A DNA stretch of 64,000 bases from contig JBDWTN010000005.1 in assembly GCA_039984955.1 (NCBI GenBank), forward strand, positions 248,001 to 312,000, written 5' to 3'. Source of the DNA: Marinobacter alexandrii. GTDB lineage: Bacteria > Bacteroidota > Bacteroidia > Cytophagales > Cyclobacteriaceae. Below, in pieces: positions 35,764 to 45,290 of this stretch. Under the pieces are notes generated by a model. It did not search any database. It was not told the origin of the DNA and worked only from the letters and a program-made list of their open reading frames with translations. Every line of letters begins with the position of its first letter. Positions within the stretch are counted from its first letter, which is position 1. A program made the position numbers and the translations under genes.

Positions 35764-38700
35764 TATGCGTCTAATTTATCGTTTTTGTCTTTATTTCTGA
35801 TTTTGGTCAAGTACCAAACATTTGGCATAACTCTAAGCTCCTCAAGTACATGATAAGCTCTATCTTCTGTAGCTTCCACGCTCTTATCACTATACCTAAG
35901 TTTCAAAGTTTGAGAAATCTTACTTTCAGGATCTTTCATATCTCCAAACACTAATGCATCTGTAGGACATGATTTTGCACAAGCTGTTTGAATTTCACCA
36001 TCTACAGGTCTTCTTCCTTCTTTCTTAGCATCAAGTTTTCCTGACTGAATACGCTGCACACAGAACGTACATTTTTCCATAACCCCTCTTGCTCTCACAG
36101 TTACATCCGGATTCAATACCATCTTACCAAGATCGTTATTCATTGCTGTGTTCTTATCAAACTGTGCATTGTCATGGTACTTAAACCAGTTGAACCTACG
36201 CACTTTATAAGGGCAGTTGTTAGCACAATATCTTGTACCAATACACCTGTTATAAGTCATTTGATTCAATCCCTCAGTACTGTGTGTTGTTGCAGCCACA
36301 GGACATACTGTTTCGCATGGCGCATTATTGCACTGCTGACACATCATTGGCTGGAAAGTGACTTCAGGATTATCCGAAGCAACTTCAGCTTTACTCACAA
36401 TATTTGAGTCTAAATCTTTTTCCGTTATTTCACTCTCTTCTCTGCTACTGTAATATCTATCAATACGGATCCAGTGCATTTCCCTTCTATTCAGAACTTC
36501 CTCTCTACCTACTACAGGAATATTATTTTCAGTCTGACATGCTACTGTACATGTCCCACAACCTGTACATGAATTAAGATCCACAATCATTCCCCAATGG
36601 TGATTTGGATATTCATGCCCTTTCCAAAGAGATACCGCATGAGGTCTGACTTTTGTTCCGTCAGCCTTTGAGATCATCGGGAAGCTTCTTCCTGCTTGAG
36701 GATCTTTTTGATACTCGCCTAGTGTGGACTCTTGAATTACCGTCTCTCTACCTGCATAGGTTTGTGCTGTCTGAGTTTGTGCAACCTTACGTTCTTCTCC
36801 ATTTAGCTCAAGCGTGGCTTTCGCGGTGAATCTTAATCCATTAGCTGTACTAGCAATCAATGGATAAGCATTTACACCAACGCCATTAGCAACTTGACCG
36901 GCGTTTGTTCGACCGTATCCCATGGCCAATCCAACAGTTCCATAGGCTTGACCTGGTTGAGGGATAATTGGAGCTATTACGGATTTACCATTGACAGTCA
37001 TTGTCGCAACTTGGTAGTCCATATCTCCATCTTTGACAAACCAATCATTCTCTCTGGCCTGACGTGGAGATACAGTGAAGTAGTTATCCCAACATGCTTT
37101 TGTGATTGGATCCGGCATCTCCTGAAGCCAAGGATTATTGGCTTGTGTTCCATCTCCAACTGAATAGTTTGTATACAGAACTAGTTCAAGTCCATCAGAT
37201 TTTGCAGAGTAGCCTTTCAAGTTTCCAGCTACAACTACCGCATCAACTGATACAGCTTTCTGATCACCAGTTTCTTCTATGTTATAAAAACCATCATGAA
37301 GACACTTATCGAAGAAGCCGCTGAAATCCCCAGAAGCGAATGACTGCCATCCTTCTCTAAGAAAATCGTAGTATGCTACTGGATTATCAGACCATTTCAG
37401 GAAAGATTCCTGAGCTTGTCTGGTATTAAATATATTGTTTATCGTCGGCTGTGAAAGAGTTATATGGCCGGTAACTGGCTCAAAATCATTCCAAGATTCC
37501 AGATAGTGATGATCTGGAGCAATGTACTTAACAGAACTATTGGTCTCATCCATTCTATCAGAAGTAGAAATGGTTGTTTTAACCTTTCCCAATGAGCTGA
37601 CCAATTGTTGTCCCATTACATGATCATATGCAGGGTTGCAATTGTAGAATAATACGGTTCCTACACTTCCACCTTTCACATCATCTACCAATTTAGCGAA
37701 GGCTGAATCGCTTCCTTGACGTGTATTTATACTTTTATCAAGATTGATTGTTGTACCAAAACTTTGAAGCAAGTCGTTGATAGCGATTACCAATAACTGT
37801 ACATTCTTATCATTTGATCCACTAACCACTAAAGATTTACCTCTAGACTTCCAGAGGTCATTTGCAGCTTTTTCAAGTGTAACAGAATCCTCTAATCTGC
37901 CAACGCCAATCGAAGCAGCTCCTGCTTTCTGAGAAATCAAGTTATAAAGATTGGCAACATACAATCCTTCTTGCGAAGGCTTGATAGGTTGTCTATAATC
38001 CGCATTTGATCCTGTTAATGAAAGGTTGGACTCAAAAGAATAAAGTCTGGACATCTCTTTCTTGTCTGGACCCAATTTTCTAGTTGCGGCAAATTGCTTA
38101 TTGTTCAAAGCCTGATTTGGCCAAGTCCCAAGGAAATCTGCTGTAATCGAAACGATTGTACTTGCTTTTGAGAAATCATGCATCGGGAAGCTTCGCGTAC
38201 CAGTAGCCTCTCCATAAGCATCCAACAAACCACTCATCGAGACTGGGTCGTACTGAATATGCTCTACTTCTCCATATTTATCAGCTAGTACCTGAACCGC
38301 CCTTCTTGTACTTGGACTACAATTAGAATATGATACAATTGAAATTTTACCTCCATTTGCAGCAAGTTCAGTTTTGATTCTATTATCTATAGTATCCCAA
38401 TCTGTATCCTCTCCTCCTATCTTAGGGTTCTGAAGTCTTTCTCCATCATACAAGGAGAGAACTGAAGATTCAACCTGTGTGGTCGTTCCTCCCTGACTAA
38501 TCATAGAAAGATCATTACCCTCTATTTTAATTGGTCTACCTTCTCGCGTTTTTACTACTACAGATGCGACATCATTGCCCATTGCATAGGTAGAAGCATA
38601 ATAGTTAGCTACGCCTGGGTCTATATCTACTGGTTTATTTACATATGGAATTGCCTTTCTAACAGGCGCTTCACATGCTGCCAATGAAACTGCAGCAACA

Positions 38701-38861
38701 CCAAAGCCCATCAATTTAAGAAAATCTCTACGTGATGGCTCTCCATTTTCTCCACCGTTTATTGGCAGATACTCAGGAAATTCTTTTGAAGCTCTAGTCT
38801 GGAAATCAGGAGTGTTTTCCAGTTGCTCTAACCCTTTCCAGTATTTCTTGGTTTCTTTCAT
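35763..38861 (-). CDS. actB: Alternative complex III subunit ActB, iron-sulfur protein with molybdopterin-oxidoreductase-like domain
   Basis: 1032 residues. An internal twin-arginine-like motif SRRDFLK (about 43-49) lies before a hydrophobic stretch and Cys 63, as is usual for ActB. The first about 740 residues have the fold of molybdopterin oxidoreductases without the cofactor (family knowledge). The C-terminal ferredoxin-like part carries four Cys clusters: [11 protein letters not shown] (about 767-777), [13 protein letters not shown] (about 840-852), the [12 protein letters not shown] cluster (about 870-885) and CTFC with CAKSCP (about 928 and 960). These would bind three 4Fe-4S and one 3Fe-4S clusters in known homologues. 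It lies 28 bp after actA. Confidence 0.96.
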   Translation of the reverse strand: MKETKKYWKGLEQLENTPDFQTRASKEFPEYLPINGGENGEPSRRDFLKLMGFGVAAVSLAACEAPVRKAIPYVNKPVDIDPGVANYYASTYAMGNDVASVVVKTREGRPIKIEGNDLSMISQGGTTTQVESSVLSLYDGERLQNPKIGGEDTDWDTIDNRIKTELAANGGKISIVSYSNCSPSTRRAVQVLADKYGEVEHIQYDPVSMSGLLDAYGEATGTRSFPMHDFSKASTIVSITADFLGTWPNQALNNKQFAATRKLGPDKKEMSRLYSFESNLSLTGSNADYRQPIKPSQEGLYVANLYNLISQKAGAASIGVGRLEDSVTLEKAANDLWKSRGKSLVVSGSNDKNVQLLVIAINDLLQSFGTTINLDKSINTRQGSDSAFAKLVDDVKGGSVGTVLFYNCNPAYDHVMGQQLVSSLGKVKTTISTSDRMDETNSSVKYIAPDHHYLESWNDFEPVTGHITLSQPTINNIFNTRQAQESFLKWSDNPVAYYDFLREGWQSFASGDFSGFFDKCLHDGFYNIEETGDQKAVSVDAVVVAGNLKGYSAKSDGLELVLYTNYSVGDGTQANNPWLQEMPDPITKACWDNYFTVSPRQARENDWFVKDGDMDYQVATMTVNGKSVIAPIIPQPGQAYGTVGLAMGYGRTNAGQVANGVGVNAYPLIASTANGLRFTAKATLELNGEERKVAQTQTAQTYAGRETVIQESTLGEYQKDPQAGRSFPMISKADGTKVRPHAVSLWKGHEYPNHHWGMIVDLNSCTGCGTCTVACQTENNIPVVGREEVLNRREMHWIRIDRYYSSREESEITEKDLDSNIVSKAEVASDNPEVTFQPMMCQQCNNAPCETVCPVAATTHSTEGLNQMTYNRCIGTRYCANNCPYKVRRFNWFKYHDNAQFDKNTAMNNDLGKMVLNPDVTVRARGVMEKCTFCVQRIQSGKLDAKKEGRRPVDGEIQTACAKSCPTDALVFGDMKDPESKISQTLKLRYSDKSVEATEDRAYHVLEELRVMPNVWYLTKIRNKDKNDKLDA

Positions 38862-38889
38862 TATACTTTTAGATCAGCTGTTTCGAATA

Positions 38890-40146
38890 TTAATAGTGAC
38901 ATTTAGCACATTCCAACCCTCCAATGTCTTCAACTTTCATTGGCTCCTTGCTTTGCTCTGAATGAAGCTTTACAAGTTTGTCATAATATTCGTTTCCTTT
39001 TGTATTTACATCGGTTTCTCTATGGCAATTAATACACCATCCCATTGTTAAGCTTGAGTATTGATATACCACTTCCATTTCCTTGATAGGTCCATGACAA
39101 GTTTCACATTCTAATTCTGCAACTTTTACATGCTGAGAATGATTGAAGTATGCTAAATCAGGAAGATTATGAATTCTTACCCACTCAATAGGTTTAGTAT
39201 TTGTACCGTAAGTTTTTGTGTCTGGATCATAATCGATCGCAGCATATATTTTCTGAATTTCTTCTGATTCTGTCTTTACCTGTGTATGACAATTCATACA
39301 TATGTTAGGCGAAGGAATGTTAGCAGATTTAGATTTTCTTACTCCAGTATGACAATATTGACAGTCTATCTCATACTGTCCTGCATGAATCTCGTGCGAA
39401 AAGGCAATCGGTTGAGTAGGTTGATATCCTTGCTGAACACCTATGGTAAAGGCTCCATCTATCAATGTCTTCAATACAACTACAGTAAAGATGAAAATCA
39501 CCAAGCCAACGAAATTGTTGCTCTTCAAAAATGCAGCAACATCAAATTGCTGTGATACCACTTCTTGCTCTGCTTCATTCAGTCCCTTAACATCCTTGAG
39601 ATGCTTAACCAATGTTTTTGCAGCTATAATCAGCGCTATAACAGCTAACAGTAAAACAACAACCAATATGATGATCACTGCCATTAAGTAAGAAGAAGAT
39701 ATCGAGTCTCCTTGTGCTTCACCAGTCACTCCTGGTTCGGGAGTAGGAGGTTTCGGTGGTCCAGCAACAGTTTCTGCTTGGATGTAAGCTAACAGTTCCA
39801 TTATCTCACCATCTGAGAATGGGTAAGCCGCCATGACCGTTTTATCGTATTCTTCCCAAAGTGCAACTGCTTGCTCATCTCCTGAGGCAATCATCGCTTG
39901 AGAATTTTTAATCCATGATGTTATCCATTCAACAGAACGACGCTCATATACGTTGTTCAGCGCAGGCCCTATTCGTACTTCCCATATCTGATGACATTGA
40001 GTACAGTTGGCTTTGAATGTAGACTCTCCAGCGGATATAACGCTTTCGTCTGTGGGAATTTCCTGAGCTTTTAGACTCAGAGTGGCGAATACAGCTAGCG
40101 CTAAGCTTAGTAGTATTCTGGTTAGTTTCGGTGTTGTTTTAAACAT
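38890..40146 (-). CDS. actA: Alternative complex III subunit ActA, multiheme cytochrome c with N-terminal monoheme domain
   Basis: 418 residues from the ATG at 40146; the TTG at 40170 would lie at the predicted transcription start, so it is rejected. Signal peptide (ends LKAQ), then an N-terminal cytochrome c domain with CTQCH (about 40) and a Met-containing helix, a Pro-rich linker, and two membrane segments (about 146-175 and 207-230). The C-terminal part has five further CXXCH sites: CQYCH, CMNCH, CETCH, CINCH and CAKCH. That makes six heme c sites where pentaheme ActA is the described form. First gene of the act-cta operon. Confidence 0.94.
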   Translation of the reverse strand: MFKTTPKLTRILLSLALAVFATLSLKAQEIPTDESVISAGESTFKANCTQCHQIWEVRIGPALNNVYERRSVEWITSWIKNSQAMIASGDEQAVALWEEYDKTVMAAYPFSDGEIMELLAYIQAETVAGPPKPPTPEPGVTGEAQGDSISSSYLMAVIIILVVVLLLAVIALIIAAKTLVKHLKDVKGLNEAEQEVVSQQFDVAAFLKSNNFVGLVIFIFTVVVLKTLIDGAFTIGVQQGYQPTQPIAFSHEIHAGQYEIDCQYCHTGVRKSKSANIPSPNICMNCHTQVKTESEEIQKIYAAIDYDPDTKTYGTNTKPIEWVRIHNLPDLAYFNHSQHVKVAELECETCHGPIKEMEVVYQYSSLTMGWCINCHRETDVNTKGNEYYDKLVKLHSEQSKEPMKVEDIGGLECAKCHY

Positions 40147-40177
40147 GTATTCCGATGGGCTTGAGATCAAACGCGTA

Positions 40178-40209
40178 CAAAAGTAACATTGGGTTGTTGT
40201 TTTTCAAAG
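40178..40209 (-). promoter_or_regulatory. Promoter of the act-cta respiratory operon
   Basis: Read on the minus strand, CTTTG at 40209-40205 and TACTTTTG at 40185-40178 are spaced by exactly 19 bases, matching the Bacteroidota -33 (TTG) and -7 (TAnnTTTG) elements. Transcription would start near 40171, leaving about 25 bases before the actA ATG. Confidence 0.8.
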
Positions 40210-40339
40210 GTAGCTAATGAACTAATTCCTACCCCTACCCAAAACATTCGTAAGTATCAGTTTATCAACTAATTACAATTATTTAAAAAGCCAAAAATAG
40301 TCTTATTTAGAATGATTTTAAATAATTATATGTCATTGT

Positions 40340-41623
40340 TTATTTGGTGTTTTCGACAGGGTAGGTTTTTTGAGAATATTGCCCATCCAAATAATTATAA
40401 ATCAACTGATGAATAGAGGGCCGAACGTTAAGATCATATAGTGCTCGATTGGTTCTTGAAGGATACACTCGATTGGTCAGAAAAATAAATATAAGATCAG
40501 ATTCAGGATCCGCCCAAGCTATGGTACCTGTGTATCCGGTATGACCGTAGCTTTTAAAACTGGCACTTTTAGCAACACTACTTCTAATAGAGTCATACTT
40601 CAACAGTGGCTTGTCAAAACCAAGCCCCCTCCTATTTCCGTTATTCGGATATTGACTAGAGGTAAAGAGTTGGATAGTAGATGGATTTAGCAAATGGGCG
40701 GAATCATATCTACCGTCTTGAAGAAAAACCTTGAACAATTTCCCCAAATCTTCAGCGTTACTAAAAAGTCCTGCATTTCCCGAGATTCCTTTCATCATTA
40801 TTGCCCCTTCATCGTGGACTCGTCCATGAATCGACTTCATTCTGAAAAAGGTATCTATTTCTGTAGGTGCAATTCTATTCTTCCCGAATTTATCAAGAGG
40901 ATTGAAGGTAAGTGTCTCCGCTCTGATTGGATTATAAAAATGATAGTCAAGATAATCTTGATAAGATGTGTCTGTAAGCGATTTGACCAACTCAGGAATA
41001 AGATAAAAAAATAAGCCTGAGTATCTGTATGATTTCTGCTTAGACACTTCACTTTTTCGAATCATTTTTTTGATTTTCAAATAGAAATCTTTGTGAAGAA
41101 AAAGACTATCAGAAAGTGGGAAGTTATAATCTGAGCCATTGATATCAGAAATGGATTTACTTCTATACTTTCCATTTTTCTTCTTTGATTCATCATAATA
41201 AGGAATCCATGGATAAAGCCCTGCCTGATGTGAAAGTATCTCTCTGAACGTAAGTTCACCTATGTTATTCCTTAAACCATCTACAAACGCCCCAATGGGA
41301 TCATCCAAATTATAAAATCCTTCTTCATACAATTTCATCATAGCGAGTGTTCCTCCTGCTACCTTCGTAACAGAAGCTAAATCATAAATATCATTCACAG
41401 CTACTCGTCTCAAAGAGTCATACGTATGATGGCCATATGAACTAAGAAAAAAAACACTATCTCCTTTAGCAGCGTAAATAACACAACCAGGAAAGGCCTC
41501 TGACTGAATAGCACTTGACACAACACTATCTACTTTATGATGTAGTAATTCGTAAGCTTGGCCTTTTACTAAAACGGTTGCGGAAAAGAAAAGAATAAAT
41601 AAGGTATGTCGTAGTTTGTGCAT
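40340..41623 (-). CDS. Secreted serine hydrolase of the class C beta-lactamase/PBP-like family
   Basis: 427 residues with a signal peptide (ends VKGQ). The catalytic SxxK motif is SVTK (in DLASVTKVAGG, about residue 84), the second motif is YSG in KSYRYSGLFFY (the usual YxN position), and the third is HTG in YGHTGYTGTIAW. This is the beta-lactamase (PF00144-type) fold. In many Bacteroidota the same kind of domain is fused behind a family 3 glycosidase; here it stands alone. It probably acts in the periplasm on peptidoglycan or esters; the substrate is unknown. It is divergent from the serine-synthesis genes, 32 bp apart, and its 3' neighbour is the act promoter region. Confidence 0.85.
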   Translation of the reverse strand: MHKLRHTLFILFFSATVLVKGQAYELLHHKVDSVVSSAIQSEAFPGCVIYAAKGDSVFFLSSYGHHTYDSLRRVAVNDIYDLASVTKVAGGTLAMMKLYEEGFYNLDDPIGAFVDGLRNNIGELTFREILSHQAGLYPWIPYYDESKKKNGKYRSKSISDINGSDYNFPLSDSLFLHKDFYLKIKKMIRKSEVSKQKSYRYSGLFFYLIPELVKSLTDTSYQDYLDYHFYNPIRAETLTFNPLDKFGKNRIAPTEIDTFFRMKSIHGRVHDEGAIMMKGISGNAGLFSNAEDLGKLFKVFLQDGRYDSAHLLNPSTIQLFTSSQYPNNGNRRGLGFDKPLLKYDSIRSSVAKSASFKSYGHTGYTGTIAWADPESDLIFIFLTNRVYPSRTNRALYDLNVRPSIHQLIYNYLDGQYSQKTYPVENTK

Positions 41624-41655
41624 GTTCTATTTTTGATGCTTACCTAACAGTATCA

Positions 41656-43548
41656 ATGGAGCAAACTAAGTATTTCATTATTGATTTCGACAGCACTTTC
41701 ATGCAAGTGGAAGCTTTGGATGTGCTTGCGGAAATTTCACTCAAGGATAATCAAAATAAGGATAAGGCTATCGCTGAGATAAAATCAATTACTGATCAAG
41801 GCATGGAAGGTGGTATGTCATTTCGAGAATCGCTTAAAAAACGTGTTGATATTCTAGAAGCAAACAAAAGCCACCTCCCAAAACTTATTGAGCAGTTGAG
41901 TACGCTTGTTTCTCCTTCATTTATTAGAAACAAAGAATTTATAAATAATTATAGGGATCAAATATTCATCGTTTCCAATGGATTTAAAGATTTCATAGTC
42001 CCAATTGTCCGTACTTTTGGTATCAGGAAAGAGAATGTATTCGCCAATGAATTTGAGTATGATGCTGAAGAAAACATCATTGGTTTTGATGAAACCAATC
42101 TCCTCTCGGAAAATAACGGTAAGCCCAATCAAATTGAAAGCATGCAACTCAAAGGTGAGGTCTATGTTTTAGGTGATGGATTTACAGATTTTGAAATTAA
42201 GAAAGCAGGCTTAGCTCACAAATTTTATGCTTTCACAGAGAATGTAAGACGTGAGAAAATATTGAATGAAGCTGATCATGAAGCACCTTCTCTTGATGAG
42301 TTTCTATTCACTCAAAAACTAGAACGTGCTCATTCTTACCCTAAAAATCGAATAAAAGCACTTCTTCTTGAAAACATTCATGAAGGAGCTATTAATAGGC
42401 TTAAAGTAGAAGGGTATCAAGTTGAGGTATATCCTGCTGGAATGACAGAGGAAGAATTATCAGAAGCAATAAAAGATGTTAGCCTTCTTGGTATTCGATC
42501 AAAAACACTTGTAACGGAAAAAGTCTTAAGCAATGCTAAAAGGCTTTTGGCTATTGGTGCCTTTTGTATTGGCACAAATCAAATAGATCTTAGCTCCGCT
42601 TTAAGAAAAGGAATTGCTGTATTTAATGCTCCTTTTTCAAACACACGTTCAGTTGTAGAGCTAGCTCTTGCAGAGATAATTATTTTGATGAGAAACTTGC
42701 CTGATAAAATGAGTCAAATGCACCTAGGCAAGTGGAGTAAATCCGCTACTGGGAGTTTTGAAATAAGAGGTAAGAAGCTTGGTATAATAGGATATGGCAA
42801 AATAGGTTCTCAATTATCTATTCTTGCTGAATCCATTGGCATGAATGTTCAATACTTTGATTTAGAGGAGAAGCTTGCTTTAGGGAATGCTTATTCATGT
42901 TCCAGTTTAGAAGAATTATTAGCTACTTCAGATGTGATTAGTGTTCATGTGGATGGTAGACCGGAAAATGAAGCAATTATAGGATCTAGAGAATTCAATC
43001 AAATGAAGGATGGAGTTGTCTTCATTAACTTAAGCAGAGGTCATATTGTGGATATTGAAGCTTTAACAGAAAATATCAAAAATGGAAAAATTCATGGCTC
43101 CAGTGTAGATGTATTCCCAGAAGAACCACTTAGCAATGATCATCCTTTTAAGTCTCCTTTAAAAGGTCTTAGAAATACAATTTTAACTCCTCATATAGGG
43201 GGTAGCACGTTAGAGGCCCAAGAGAACATAGCTGATTTTGTACCTTCAAAAATCATCGAATATATCAATACAGGATCCACCACTAATAGTGTGAATTTTC
43301 CGAACATTACCCTCCCAAATTTGAATCAAGCACATAGGTTTATTCATATCCACAAAAATGAACCGGGAGTTTTAGCTGAGATCAACAATGTGCTCGCCAA
43401 TCATGGCATAAATATTGGTGGACAATACCTAAAAACCAATGATATTATTGGCTATGTTATTACGGATATAGATAAGAACTACAAAGAAGAAGTAATAAAA
43501 GACTTGAAAATGGTCAGAGGTACCATTAGATTCAGAGTTTTATATTAA
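41656..43548 (+). CDS. serA: Fused phosphoserine phosphatase-like and D-3-phosphoglycerate dehydrogenase
   Basis: 630 residues. The N-terminal part (about 1-220) is a HAD phosphatase of the SerB type: DFDST nucleophile motif (Asp 10 and 12), IVSNGF (motif II), a Lys in NNGKPNQI and GDGFTDFEI (motif IV). The rest is SerA: substrate domain (LGIRSKTLV), NAD-binding GYGKIG (about 379-384), and the catalytic Arg (NLSRGHIVD), Glu (VFPEEP) and His (PHIGGSTLEAQ). A C-terminal ACT domain (from about 555, HIHKNEPGVLAEI) is a likely serine sensor. One polypeptide can thus do the first and last steps of serine synthesis, with serC nearby for the middle step. Confidence 0.93.
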   Translation: MEQTKYFIIDFDSTFMQVEALDVLAEISLKDNQNKDKAIAEIKSITDQGMEGGMSFRESLKKRVDILEANKSHLPKLIEQLSTLVSPSFIRNKEFINNYRDQIFIVSNGFKDFIVPIVRTFGIRKENVFANEFEYDAEENIIGFDETNLLSENNGKPNQIESMQLKGEVYVLGDGFTDFEIKKAGLAHKFYAFTENVRREKILNEADHEAPSLDEFLFTQKLERAHSYPKNRIKALLLENIHEGAINRLKVEGYQVEVYPAGMTEEELSEAIKDVSLLGIRSKTLVTEKVLSNAKRLLAIGAFCIGTNQIDLSSALRKGIAVFNAPFSNTRSVVELALAEIIILMRNLPDKMSQMHLGKWSKSATGSFEIRGKKLGIIGYGKIGSQLSILAESIGMNVQYFDLEEKLALGNAYSCSSLEELLATSDVISVHVDGRPENEAIIGSREFNQMKDGVVFINLSRGHIVDIEALTENIKNGKIHGSSVDVFPEEPLSNDHPFKSPLKGLRNTILTPHIGGSTLEAQENIADFVPSKIIEYINTGSTTNSVNFPNITLPNLNQAHRFIHIHKNEPGVLAEINNVLANHGINIGGQYLKTNDIIGYVITDIDKNYKEEVIKDLKMVRGTIRFRVLY

Positions 43549-43626
43549 GTTTAAAGCAAATTTTAGTTACTACCATCCAACTTTAAGAGCTTGTATAATC
43601 ATATTATGGGGCTAAATAAGTAAAGA

Positions 43627-44013
43627 ATGAGTTATCCGCTTAATTGGAAATCGCTAAATACACTATCAGAATTCGATCGTTTGGTTGAAGACTCGAGAGA
43701 AAAGCCTGCGCTCGTATTTAAGCATCGACCGTCTTCTCCTGAGAGTGCGCATGCTAAAGAGTTGTTAGAAAGAGATTGGTCAATTTCACCTGAAAGTCTT
43801 GATTTGTACATCATTGATGTGATGAAAGATAAAGATATTGCTGAAGCTGTAACGGATATAGCTGGTGTGATCAATGAGTATCCACAGGTTCTACTTTTTG
43901 CAGATGGAGTAACTATGTATGATGAGTCACGTGAAATGATTAGTGTGAAAAAAATCAAACTGGCATTAAAGATCATCAATAGAACTTTCAAATGGATGGA
44001 AACTCGTGTTTGA
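43627..44013 (+). CDS. YtxJ/BrxC-like bacilliredoxin-family protein without cysteine
   Basis: 128 residues, thioredoxin-like. It matches the bacillithiol-associated YtxJ/BrxC family in layout: LNTLSEFDRLVEDSREKPALVFKH, then the segment that normally holds the redox Cys (a TRC-like motif after FKH), and later YPQVLLFADGV. Here that segment reads FKHRPSSPESAHAKE and there is no cysteine in the whole protein, so thiol-exchange chemistry as in BrxC is not possible. It lies between serA and serC on the same strand. It may keep a binding or scaffold role; that is inference. Confidence 0.75.
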   Translation: MSYPLNWKSLNTLSEFDRLVEDSREKPALVFKHRPSSPESAHAKELLERDWSISPESLDLYIIDVMKDKDIAEAVTDIAGVINEYPQVLLFADGVTMYDESREMISVKKIKLALKIINRTFKWMETRV

Positions 44014-44045
44014 AAGGAACCTTATTTATCGGAATAAAATTATAT

Positions 44046-44071
44046 GCTCTTTAACCTAAAGAGCTTTTTTT
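44046..44071 (+). terminator. Intrinsic terminator/attenuator-like hairpin abutting the serC start
   Basis: A perfect 8-bp stem (GCTCTTTA at 44046-44053 with TAAAGAGC at 44057-44064, loop ACC) is followed by seven T residues (44065-44071). The next base is the A of the serC ATG. It has the full form of a Rho-independent terminator. Confidence 0.75.
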
Positions 44072-45142
44072 ATGTCAAACAATATCTACTTTACTCCTGG
44101 ACCTTCTCAGCTTTTCTATACGTTCGAAGAACATTTGAAGAAAGCCTTATCACTAGACATTCCTTCTTTATCACATAGAAGTTCCACTTTTATAAAAATT
44201 GTAGAAGAGACTAATGAAGCATTGAAAGAACTTCTTCAGCTTCCTGATGGATATGATATTTACTTTTTAAACTCCGCTAATGAAGCATGGGATCGTATCA
44301 TCCAAAACCTGGTCTCTGAACGGTCTCATCACTTCACAAATGGATCTTTTAGTAGGAAGTTCTATGACTTTGCCATCCAACATGGAAAAAAAAGCAGCAT
44401 AACTGAAGCTTCAGATGGAGATTCTTATACAAGCTGGGAAGTGCCAGCTGACACTGAATTGATTGGGATTACTAAAAATGAAACCAGCGTAGGTTATAGC
44501 TTGCAAGAAACCGAGATCGCTGAGTTGAGATTGCAAAATCCAAATTCTTTAATCGCACTGGATATTGTGAGCGCCTCCCCTTCTGTACCAGTAAACTTCA
44601 GCAATATAGATACAGCTTATTTCTCTGTTCAAAAAGCCTTTGGTCTTCCTTCTGGACTAGGAGTCTGGATTGTTAATACTAAGTGTCATGAGCTTGCTCA
44701 GCGTAAAAAGTTGACAACTTCTATTGGTTCATATAGGTCATTACCGAATCTTAAAAAATTTGGTGATAAGAATCAAACTCCCGAGACACCAAATATGCTA
44801 TTCATTTACCTTTTAGGGAAGATAGCTCAAGACATGCTAGGTGTAGGGATTTCAAAATTAAGAAACGATACAGCTTATAAGGCGGCCATATTGAATCAAT
44901 CTATAGAAGATCATCCCTTACTTTCTCACTTTGTGAATTCAAAGCAGCATCGATCAAAAACCACAATTGTTGCTAAGTCTGGTAAATCCAATGAGTTGAT
45001 TGAATTCTTTAATAAGAAAGGATTAATACTTGGAAAAGGATATGGTAATCATAAAGGGGATCATATTCGAATAGCCAATTTCCCTACGCACTCTAAAGAA
45101 TCAATCGAAATGATCTGTGATTTATTCTTACAGATAAAATAA
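44072..45142 (+). CDS. serC: Phosphoserine aminotransferase
   Basis: 356 residues, class V PLP-dependent aminotransferase. The N-terminus FTPGPSQLF is typical of the SerC family; the PLP lysine is in YFSVQKAFGLPSGLG (about residue 190), with the conserved DIVSASPS before it. It makes phosphoserine from phosphohydroxypyruvate and glutamate, the step between the two activities of the upstream SerB-SerA fusion. The start is fixed by the family N-terminus, although a terminator-like hairpin ends exactly at it. No ribosome binding site can be seen in the T-tract. Confidence 0.9.
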   Translation: MSNNIYFTPGPSQLFYTFEEHLKKALSLDIPSLSHRSSTFIKIVEETNEALKELLQLPDGYDIYFLNSANEAWDRIIQNLVSERSHHFTNGSFSRKFYDFAIQHGKKSSITEASDGDSYTSWEVPADTELIGITKNETSVGYSLQETEIAELRLQNPNSLIALDIVSASPSVPVNFSNIDTAYFSVQKAFGLPSGLGVWIVNTKCHELAQRKKLTTSIGSYRSLPNLKKFGDKNQTPETPNMLFIYLLGKIAQDMLGVGISKLRNDTAYKAAILNQSIEDHPLLSHFVNSKQHRSKTTIVAKSGKSNELIEFFNKKGLILGKGYGNHKGDHIRIANFPTHSKESIEMICDLFLQIK

Positions 45143-45147
45143 TATTC

Positions 45148-45166
45148 TGTTTCACCGAAACATTTT
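45148..45166 (+). terminator. Weak terminator-like hairpin after serC
   Basis: TGTTTC and GAAACA (6-bp stem, loop ACC) followed by four T residues, 6 bp after the serC stop. The stem and T-tract are short, so efficiency is uncertain. Confidence 0.45.
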
Positions 45167-45239
45167 AAGTATTTATAAGGTTTAATTCCACTTAAATAGA
45201 AAAATAAGAAAAATAATTTCGAATTGGATAAAAATCATA

Positions 45240-45269
45240 TTGATTGGTACAAAATCAATGATACCTTTG
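45240..45269 (+). promoter_or_regulatory. Promoter of the universal stress protein gene
   Basis: TTG at 45240-45242 and TACCTTTG at 45262-45269 with a 19-base spacer fit the Bacteroidota -33/-7 consensus. The implied start near 45275 leaves a leader of about 15 bases and supports the TTG start codon at 45291. Confidence 0.75.
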
Positions 45270-45290
45270 CGGAAATAAATACCCATTACA

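Noticed and set aside
43923-43938. TGAGTCACGTGAAATG shares 12 of 16 bases with parS.
   Set aside because: It lies inside a coding sequence, the outer bases do not match, and one degenerate copy 9 kb from parAB is not convincing.
45148-45162. TGTTTCACCGAAACA resembles a ParB parS site with one base missing.
   Set aside because: The 16-bp parS palindrome needs the central CACGTG, which is absent; the position right after serC fits a weak terminator better.
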